DNA of 64,000 nucleotides from Cordia subcordata (taxonomy: Eukaryota > Streptophyta > Magnoliopsida > Boraginales > Cordiaceae): the NCBI GenBank assembly GCA_028554755.1, contig JAPTOF010000015.1, forward strand, positions 11,915,501-11,979,500. Reading direction: 5' to 3'. Numbering within the stretch: the first letter of the stretch is position 1; each line of letters starts with the position of its first letter. The notes beneath the pieces are model-generated. The model searched no databases. It saw only the letters and a program-made list of their open reading frames with translations, and was not told the origin of the DNA. Positions 55,827 to 64,000 of this stretch are shown one piece after another. The translations under genes were made by a program, and so were the position numbers.

Positions 55827-58800
55827 TGATGTGTGTGATTTGTGTATGTTTTTGTATATAATGTTTTCATACACTTTTAATGGTTTTTTGAGCATAATTG
55901 GAAGCATTTAGGGTTGCATTTGAGCACAACAAGTCATATATGTGCAAAAGGTGTAAAAAAAGCATAAATGCTACACCAAATGACCTATTTTGTGTTTTAG
56001 GCGTATTTTGGGAGAAGGAATTGAGCTTAAATGATTATGCTTGGATCATGGAGCAAAATTAGGGTTAATGTAAAGATGGAAAAATGAAGAAAAAAGGGCC
56101 TTGAAAGTTGAAAGTGGCACAAAGCAATAGGAAAACACTGGGAGCAAAATTAGAGCGAAATAGAGATAACTCGCTAGAGGCCAGTCGCCCCCTGCCTAGG
56201 GTTGGGCGACTTACCTAGGTGACCAGCCATGTCTAGAGAACTCTCAATTTAGGCAGTCACACTTAGCCTAGGTCAGGTAACCAACCCCCTTTCTCAACCT
56301 TATGCGCAGATAAAGGTTTTTAGCTCATTTTAAGGGGAGGAACTTCATTTTTCTTTAAACTCATTTCACTTTAACCCCAATCCCATTCAATGAACACCTC
56401 TAGAGACCATCTAAACACCTAACAAGTTAGGATTGAAACATTCAACAAAGGTTTGATGAGCTTGTAGGATTTGGAAGCAAGATTTAAAGGAGTTTTTCTT
56501 ATTCTCTTTCTATTTCTTATAAATATGTTGCTAGATTAGGCTAGATCTTTGATGTTTGTTGTTATGTATTAGATTAGGGCATTGAAAAAAGAATTTGTGT
56601 GTGTCTATGGCTCTTAATATATGCTTGTTTACATTGATTAATGGCATGATTCAATATGTCTATGTATTGATAATCTAATATGTCTATGTTCGATAAAATG
56701 CCTAAGTGAAGGTGCATGTTTAATATGTGCTATTAATGCTTATATCTTGTTATTGTGATAGTTGATTAGTGGTTCTTAATATATGTTTAAACCTTTAGGT
56801 GGCATCAAACCAAAAGTCGTTACCTCTCTTTTCTCCCAAGGAACTAAGAAAAAATGGTAGGTCTCAAATCTTTATCCCTTCACTGACTCTTTATCTTCAG
56901 CTTCAATTATAAAGCAGAATTGAGAAATTCTTTGATTCATTCGACGACAGCTTGTGAGGCAGGAGTAATAGGGCAAAGCAAGTTGGATCCAACCAACCAA
57001 CCCTACCGTCCTTTCTTTATCAGTTAGTGCCAGCCTTCCCGACGAAGAAATCTCTTTCCTACTGCTATTCCAAGTTCCACTATGCCCTACTCCTAATTCC
57101 ATTGTACGCGTCGGTCTTTCAAAGCCAACTATCAAGGTGGGGTCCTTTCCCCTATTTGGTAGTGGGACGTGAAAGTCCATAAATTCCCCTCTTCTTTTGC
57201 ATTAATCCACAGGGTATAATGAATCATGGATTGGTGAGTCAAGAATTCCATTGCCTCTCCCTAAATCAAAGAATTAGTGTACCAATTATATCTACCTGAG
57301 GGGGGCAACAAGGGTTCGACAAGAAAGAGCTACGAAAGAAGGTAATAGTTGCTTTCATTTCATGGATTCCACTTCTTTCTATGTATGGGAAAAAGGAGTT
57401 TTTTGGGAAGCACAACATGAACCAATAAAGAAAAGGTTATGGCCGCCGCTATGACTCTAGTATCCCTTTACCAGGAGATAGTTTAACCCATTATAAAAAC
57501 TCATGGGAGTTTTTTTGGCCAAACAACAGGCTAAGAGGCGATCACCCAAGCAATTGATTCGATTTCATAGAGATCTTTCTACCCAATAAATTCACTAGCG
57601 ATTAAAATCTAATGAGCAAAAGGAAGTCTTAATTCAAAAAAGCGCCTGCACTAGAACTAATTTAGAAAGGGGAAAGTTGAAGCTATGCATATAAAAAATT
57701 TATCTTGGTTGATAAATGGGCATCTCCAACTTTCTTGGGTGCTTTCACACAAAGGGTTTCGCTTTCTTATCCTCTCTGTTTAAGCAGATGATGCATGCTT
57801 TCTTATAGCGGTGATAAACTTTCAATCGATCTCTGATAGGTCAGAAGGATGAGAAGGCTGACATGTTAGTTAAGCTATACTTGTCTTTCTTCTTAACTCA
57901 AAGCTTATAGTCTTTCGACAAGAATCCACGTCTAAGTTTGAGTCGAAAATATCTGAGCCTTCTACTTCAACCTTTAGTCTTATTAAGTTAAGAGTGAGTA
58001 AGAAGTGTTTGCTATTGTGTAAACTGTATATTCATTGGATGTTCGATATTCCAATGGATGTCGGACTTTACTGGTATCCTCTTTGGACTTCGTCTCCAGT
58101 ACCTTCCACATAGAGCCCTATAAAGCTCTTTTTTTGTTTCGTGTTTCTGGGATTTCTTTTCCATATTGTTATGTAAATTGAACAAAGGAGTTCTTCCGGA
58201 GCCTCTCACCCAAAAGGTGCGACACTCACTGATGGCATTGATTAAGAAACAACAAGTTCAAGGTCAAGTCCTTCTAGTGAGTATATTTACTGGTTCGCTA
58301 ATGTAACTGATTTATTTAACATGAAAGGAAGGTACTTCTGATGATGCCGTGAATGGAAAAGGACTCCTTTTCAGTCCCATGAAGCTAGGGCTTTGGTCTT
58401 AAAGGGAATGTGCTTGTTGCGCTTTGTTTATTCCAACCAATGACAAAGACTAAGTGACTCCCAAGGCTGGGATGGAAGATGATGCCATTCGATGTAATGC
58501 AAAAAAAAAAAAGAGGACAGAATCGAGCTAGAGGCTTCAATGAGTCTGATCAAGAGGAGGCTAGAGATTAAGGGATACCTTACGGGTGCACAGGCAAAAA
58601 GCAAGTCTAGTATAATCCATCCTAGGTGGCTTAGTTCTTAACTTTAAACTCAACTAATGAGTTAAACACTAGGATTAGATCTAATCAACTTCATTTGGGA
58701 CCTAATTGACTAAGTCCAAAACCCCTAGGTTATAAAGACCACGCTATACTCTAGAAGTCAATGCCTAAAGATAGACTTGCACTGAGTCTTAGAAGACAAA

Positions 58801-59282
58801 AAGGTTAGTCAGTGAGGCTTGGTGAGAGAATTTATTTAATGAAGCCCTAAAACTAAAATTGGCCTGGAGAATCTCATGCTACTAAGAGTTGACGCTTACA
58901 GATAGGAGTCCACCTACAATTAGAAGATAATAAGGTTAATTAGTCAGGGACCTCGATAGAGAAATCAAGCCATAGATAGATCGAATCATTATCATAGCCC
59001 AAACCTAGTTGCTACATACTCACCCAAGATCTCCTTCTACTTTGTTAGATTATTCTTTCCTTAGCTTGGCACCTTTAGTTCTTTCATAGCATAGGTTTTA
59101 TTTTCCCCATTTCCCAAGCTCCCTTTAATCCTAAAGAAAGCACCCACACGCACGTAGCTACTCTCTAGCGTATGAGCACGTAGATACCGAGCTTAGTAGC
59201 CTTCTTATGGAGACAATACCCTTACTCGTATTCTCTGCACCATGAAATATCCGTACGCCTATGGGCTTAAAATGAACGATCA
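55827..59282 (+). repeat. 3' LTR of the Athila/Tat-like element, interrupted
   Basis: Matches 47401-49096 from 55827 to about 56790 and from about 58613 to 59282. About 55 bp of LTR (corresponding to roughly 48377-48429) are missing at the interruption. Starts TGATGTGTGTGATTTG and ends GAACGATCA. Confidence 0.82.
56791..58612. other. Probable mitochondrial DNA insertion (NUMT) in the 3' LTR
   Basis: A 1.8-kb block that interrupts the LTR homology at both ends. Its base composition is visibly more balanced than the AT-rich surroundings, with homopolymer-poor, C/T- and G/A-mixed text typical of plant mitochondrial intergenic DNA. No target duplication or TE terminus is visible, and a short stretch of LTR was lost, consistent with repair-mediated capture. 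Frames such as 56872-57180 and 58012-58209 (minus) are open but match no mitochondrial gene I recognise. Origin from another genomic locus cannot be excluded without a search. Confidence 0.5.
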
Positions 59283-59287
59283 TTTAC

Positions 59288-60515
59288 CAAATCACAAAAC
59301 GCAATAACTCTATTAAATACAATAGATTATTGAAGAAATCTGATGTAGTATAATTAAAAATACAAAATAAATAAGAATATGAAGGAACCCATGTGGTAAA
59401 AGATTGGAAAGATAACAAATCAAACCTGAGTGAATAGAGTACCTATAAAAGAAGTAAGGTATAAATGCAAACTATAATAAAATAGAGTAATTATTCGCAA
59501 ATCAACTAAAAAATAAAAATGCTAGGATTGATTGTAAAAGAGGAGAGCCAAAACAAAGTGCATACAAAAACCTGATTCACCTAAATTGTACACCTTGTCA
59601 TTACTCTCTTATGTATATATATAAAAGCTAAAAATATCCGAAACAACAAAGTTTAAAATTCATTTGAAAAAACATACAGAAATCATGGCTGAAAATATTA
59701 GCTTTGAAATAATATAACTTGAACATTCAATCTTAAACAATTTATTTTAAAAAAGAAAACTACCAAAAGAAAAGTGATAGAAGAAAACATAACTAAAGTA
59801 ACACGTTATGGTTCATATAGATCTTTCAAGGCCACATTTAAAAGACTAAATTCTGGGCATACACTTTTTCTTTTCTTTTTTTTTTTCTATTGGTTAGGGT
59901 GATAAGTGATAGCAAACTTGCGAGAGTAGGATTAACAATGATCTTAGAAGTCTAGTTTGATTGGAGATGAAAAAGAACCATCAAGCTCAACTTTTGCCAA
60001 GACTATCTTCAACACGGATCAATTAATTGAAAGATAAAATTGCAAATTAGATGAGTTTACTAATGCTTTAAGTCATGACATACGACTCTTTATCATAATA
60101 CAACAAGAGGTTTAGAAATTCCTATCTGCTAAGAACAACAAAAACAACCCATTTTATCAAAAAATCTACCAGAAACTAATAAATTCAAATCCATTAATAT
60201 ATCAATGATGCACATACGTTAATCTTATTATAACGCAACCACCGAAAGGGATGAATGATTAACTTACTCAGGTTAGGTGAAAACGAGTAAATCCAAATCC
60301 CAGTGGAAAAAAAAGTATAATATCAAATCGTAAGACAAACTGAACTATAAAATGAAATAACCAACATTTGAGAAAAATCAAAAGCAATAGTTTGCGTAGT
60401 ATACTACTATGATCTTGCAAAGAAATTTTCTTAATTATAAGGTTAAAGTAAATCAACAAAAAAATTACAGAAGCAAATCAAAATTCAAAAAGCATACCTC
60501 AAAAATCTCGAAGAA
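59288..60515. other. Gene-free AT-rich stretch
   Basis: Continues the sequence left of 47396 once the Athila/Tat-like element is removed. No gene, TE end or RNA is recognised. Confidence 0.5.
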
Positions 60516-60563
60516 GCTAAAAGGGACTATGGGAAAGCGGTGATTATACACAACAATAAACAG

Positions 60564-60613
<50 letters not shown>

Positions 60614-62585
60614 GCGTATTGTAAAAGCCCTAGCAAAACAATATAGGATACACAGCATATAAATGCAACACCATCGTTGATCACCAAGTGTGATTGAAGG
60701 AGTTAATATTTCAAATTTCAATTGCCATAAGTATTTAAAAAATTCCATGTTTGGCTAACGTGATTCGCAGGAAGAATCGGGTTGGTTACCAAAAATTGAT
60801 TCACAAATTAAGAACTACGTGAAGGATCATGATGTAGAATTAGGAGCAATTGGTATTAGGTGTATCAAATGAAGGTTTAACATTTTTCATTCCAAAAAGA
60901 AAGCGCAAATCTTTTTCCCACATGATTGAGCGAATTATGTGAATGGAATCTATGATATTGGTGTTATCCTTTTTTATCACAGAATATGGAAAGATACAAG
61001 AGTAGTGATGGATTAGGGTTTGCAAGCATTAGATTTGAGAAATTAGGGCATATCAAGAAGAAAGAAAGAAGAGGCAAAATTGTAAATATGAATATATCCA
61101 AAACCGCGTGCCAATAAAATGGATAATGTGGTATTTGCCATGTTTGTTTCTTAAACGCAAACGTCATAGCCCCCTGTCGAGCATATGAACATGGTCCCCA
61201 CTACCAAATGGCATGTAATGAGCATGCATACATCAGATACCAAAATTAAAATGGCTTGGTTGTTGTGTGTGTACATATATATAGCTAAAGAGGACTATAC
61301 AACAACAAACAGATTATATATAGATAACGCAATATGTAAAATCCCTAGCAAGACGATGTAGGATATGCAACATAGAAATGAAACACCGTTGTTGATTGCG
61401 GAGTGTGATTGAAGGAGTTTCCAAGTTCCAATTTCCAAAAGCATTTACACCATTACATGTTCAGCTAACGTGATTCCCGGGATGGATTCGACTGATTACC
61501 ATAAATTAATTCACAATTAAGAATTGTGTAAAGGATAGTGATGTAAGATTAAGGGTCATTGGTACTGGGTGAATCAAAGGAAGGTAATATTTTCCATTTG
61601 AAGAAGGATGTGCAAATCTTTTTTTGCACATGATTGAGCAAATTACATGAATAGAATCTATAATATCAGTGTTATTCTTTTTTATCATAGAATATGGAAA
61701 GATATGAGAGGTGCAATGGGTTAGGGTTTGTTGGGATTGAATTTGAGAGATTATATCATATCGATTAAACAAAGAAAGAAACAAGAGACGAAATTATAAA
61801 TACTAAAAATATATCCAAAACCCCATGCAAATAAACTGCATAGTGCAGTATTTGCCATGTTTGTTTCTGAAACACACACGTCATAACCATGTGTCAAGCA
61901 TATAAACAGAGTCCCACTGCCAAATGGCATGTAATGAGCATGCACACATCAAAGAACAAAATTAAAATTGCTTGGTTGTTGCAATATATATTATAGCTAA
62001 AAGAGACTGTGGAAAGATGGTGATTATACACACCAACAAACAGATTATATATGTAGAATTATAGATAATGCATATTGTAAAAGCCCTGGCAAAATGGTGC
62101 AGGATATGTAGAATATAAATAAAATACCATTGTTGATTGCCAAGCATGATTGAAAAGTTCCCATTTCAAATTCTAATTGCCATAAGCATTTGCACCATTA
62201 CATGTTTGGCTAATGTGATTGGCAAGAAGGATTTGGTTGATAATCATAAATTAATTCGCAAATTAAAAATCGCATAATGGATCGTGATGTAGAACTAGGG
62301 GTAATTGGTACTAGGTGTATCAAAAGAAAGTTTAACATTCTCCCTTCCAAAAAGGATACACAAATCATTTTTTAACTCATTATTGAGTGAATTACTCGAA
62401 TGGAATCTATAATATGGGTATTATTCTTTTTTATCATAGAATATAGAAAGATATAAAAGATGTGAAAGATTAGGGTTTGCATCAATCGAATTTGAGAGAT
62501 TATGGCATATTGATTAAACAAAGAAAGAAATAAGAGGCAAAATTTTAGATACCAAGAATATACCCAAAATCGCTTGCAAATAAAA
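60516..62585. repeat. Three tandem copies of a unit of about 0.7 kb
   Basis: Units begin at about 60516, 61283 and 61996, at CTAAA-GRGACT followed by CAACAAACAGATTATATAT. The third is truncated near 62585. All share, in order, AAGCCCTAGCAA-like, TGTTGATTGC, AGCTAACGTGATT, GATTGAGC, TTTTTTATCA-AGAATATG, TTAGGGTTTG and, in the first two, GCCATGTTTGTTTCT and AATGGCATGTAATGAGCATG. Copies differ at many sites, so the duplication is not recent. A partial frame on the minus strand (KKNNTDIIDSIHVI) is kept in each copy but may simply be inherited. Confidence 0.8.
60566..60612. repeat. (TA)n microsatellite in the first tandem unit
   Basis: More than 20 uninterrupted TA units. The other two units have only short TA runs at the same place, which explains much of the length difference between units. 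Confidence 0.9.
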
Positions 62586-62591
62586 TATGGG

Positions 62592-62716
62592 CAGTTAATG
62601 GCAGAGCCAGGATTTTCAGTAAAGGGTAGGGAAAAGTGTTTACACCAAGTCATAAATTAGTTCATGTTTTCAATTCAAATTACAAAAATCATTTCTAAAA
62701 TAATAATAACAATAGC

Positions 62717-62780
<64 letters not shown>

Positions 62781-64000
62781 CCATTATAAAATATTATATG
62801 TCAATAAACTTATTATAAGTCTTCAGAGTCACAGACCATAAATAAATCACATAAAGCACAAAACTCTAAAAATTATATTTTTCCATTAGGCATCTTAAAT
62901 TGTGCTTGACATGTTTTCATTCTTTCAAATTTATCAATGACTAACTCAGTATCAATAGTTTCAAAAATCTCTTTCTCGATGTAAAACATAAGTGTACAAG
63001 CAAGAAAATTATCTTCCATCTTGTTATGCAATATTGTGTTTATAATCTTCATGGCTAAAAATGCACGCTCTGTAGATGCAGTAGAAATCGAAAGAGTTAG
63101 AATCAGTCAAATCAGACAATCCAAGAAAAGATATACTACAGACTTTTTTGTCCTTGCGATTAGTTGACATAATTCTAGAGGATTTGAACACTCTGAATAT
63201 CTGAATTTCTTCTAATGTCGAGTTCACAATCCTCCAATTCATATATTATATACAATTTTTCTTGACAAGTGAAGTCATTAAGATAGTAGTTTTGTGCAAG
63301 CTTGAAAATGTCATCAATCTTGAATGATTTAAATTCATCTTTTGGATCTAAACATGAGCTAAGAATAAGAAACTCTATTGTATTTTCATTGAATAATCAT
63401 GTAGTAATAAATCTATAGCACCAATGAATAAATCAATCTGATAATGATGCATCAACGAATTTTGTTCACTTTTCAAAACTCAGCCTCCATTAGACCGGGA
63501 AAGATCATTCATGTGTAGAATTTCTATCTTGTTTGTCTCACAAAAAGATTTGACTTTCTCAAACAAAATATGCCACCCATTAACTCTGAAGTTCTAAATA
63601 ATCTCCTTTGTTGTAGCCACTAAATGCATATCATTAACAATGTCTTGTGATTTGTGCTAAAGAAGCTTACATAAATTATTTGCATTTTCTAAGATCTCTA
63701 TCATAAGATGCAAAATAAACACAAATTCAAATGTAGTCATCAAATCATAAGCTCCATCAGTTGAAGCCCTTTGGGATGCGATGCTACCTTCACTGGTTAT
63801 TTCAGTTAAAACTTTGAGAGTGAGATTCCACAAATCAATTAAACTACGAAGAGATCTTAAATGAGAGCCCCATTATGTATCCACTACCTTTTTAATGTGC
63901 TAGTTTGATTCTTTCCTTTTCTAGTTTCAAGCTCATTACTTGAGACCAACTCTGTAATCTCAATACACAAGCAATTTGCAAATGGTCTTTTCTTTTTGCA
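62592..64000 (-). pseudogene. hAT-family transposase, ZMYM1/TTF-type, C-terminal part, cut by window edge
   Basis: Minus-strand pieces match the plant ZMYM1-like (TTF zinc finger, hAT dimerisation) proteins. Near 63600-63760 one reads DLMTTFEFVFILHLMIEI and KSQDIVNDMHLVATTKEII. Near 63490-63600 comes GWHILFEKVKSFCE. The C-terminal dimerisation region reads STASTERAFLAMKIINTILH then EDNFLACTLMFYIEKEIFET, ending near 62885. Several stops and frameshifts separate them. Just beyond the 3' end, TGGCAGAGCCAGGATTTTC (about 62601) resembles the terminal repeat of this hAT group. The N-terminal half and other terminus lie outside the window. Confidence 0.72.
62701..62778. repeat. (TAA)n microsatellite
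   Basis: About 20 TAA units with one or two interruptions near its start. It lies in the 3' untranslated part of the hAT element. Confidence 0.9.

Larger units (their letters stand above)
47401..59282 (+). mobile_element. Athila/Tat-like non-autonomous LTR retrotransposon, TSD TTTAC
   Basis: LTRs at 47401-49096 and 55827-59282 share start (TKATGTGTGTGATTTGTGTA) and end (AACGATCA). TTTAC is duplicated at 47396-47400 and 59283-59287. After the 5' LTR lies a decayed tRNA-Asp-type primer site, typical of Athila and Tat Ty3 elements. The interior has a decayed gag-like region but no protease, RT or integrase. A purine tract GTTTGGGGGTAT adjoins the 3' LTR. Later events include a solo LTR with another solo LTR inside it (51851-55018) and a probable organellar insert in the 3' LTR (56791-58612). 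Marked LTR divergence indicates an old insertion. Confidence 0.85.

Noticed and set aside
56872..57180. Mitochondrial protein gene in the probable NUMT
   Set aside because: The frame is open for 102 codons but matches no mitochondrial protein family I know; it is left as part of the insert.

Overview
This is nuclear DNA of a flowering plant, AT-rich and built almost entirely of nested transposable elements (TEs). The plant assignment rests on Sirevirus-type Copia elements with tRNA-iMet primer sites, an Athila/Tat-like element with a tRNA-Asp primer site, a MULE carrying a plant mobile domain gene, TWA-flanked MITEs, and an insert that looks like plant mitochondrial DNA. The species cannot be named. 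I see no intact host gene and no rRNA, tRNA or CRISPR locus.

Layout, left to right. 1-5163: fragments of unrecognised host DNA with adjoining MITEs (137-765), a TRIM-like mini-retrotransposon on the minus strand (2894-4230), and two more MITE-like pieces. 5164-7700: no gene. 7700-13320: a decayed MULE with a palindrome-rich 5' end, a mudrA-like transposase remnant (+) and a convergent plant-mobile-domain remnant (-), followed by AT-rich tandem repeats. 13388-15350: an unrecognised remnant and a LINE ORF1 (DUF4283) remnant. 15450-25281: Sirevirus A (+), TSD AAGTC, inserted in a MITE (15375-25398). 25606-44159: a large LARD-like LTR element (-), TSD GCATC, carrying Sirevirus B (-, 27640-39429, TSD GGATG), a CACTA-type end and two solo LTRs. 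44579-46260: the C-terminal part of an RPA70-like pseudogene (-). 47401-59282: an Athila/Tat-like non-autonomous element (+), TSD TTTAC, with a solo LTR inside a solo LTR, and a probable mitochondrial insertion in its 3' LTR. 60516-62585: three tandem copies of a unit of about 0.7 kb. 62592-64000: the C-terminal part of a hAT/ZMYM1-like transposase (-), cut by the window edge.

How the parts relate. Target-site duplications found by eye allow the nest to be unpicked: six LTR insertions have a perfect 5-bp repeat on both sides and one has a 4/5 match. In the two Sireviruses the order is gag, protease, integrase, RT, RNase H, then a third ORF with no recognised enzyme motif. The most interesting non-coding signal is a GC-rich module, built on the palindrome AGCCGGTCGACCGGCT or relatives of it, just upstream of the TATA box in LTRs of otherwise unrelated families. 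A related module recurs between pol and ORF3, where in Sirevirus B it is again followed by TATA-like boxes, which suggests a separate ORF3 promoter. All coding regions are damaged, with many stops of the type expected from C-to-T decay.
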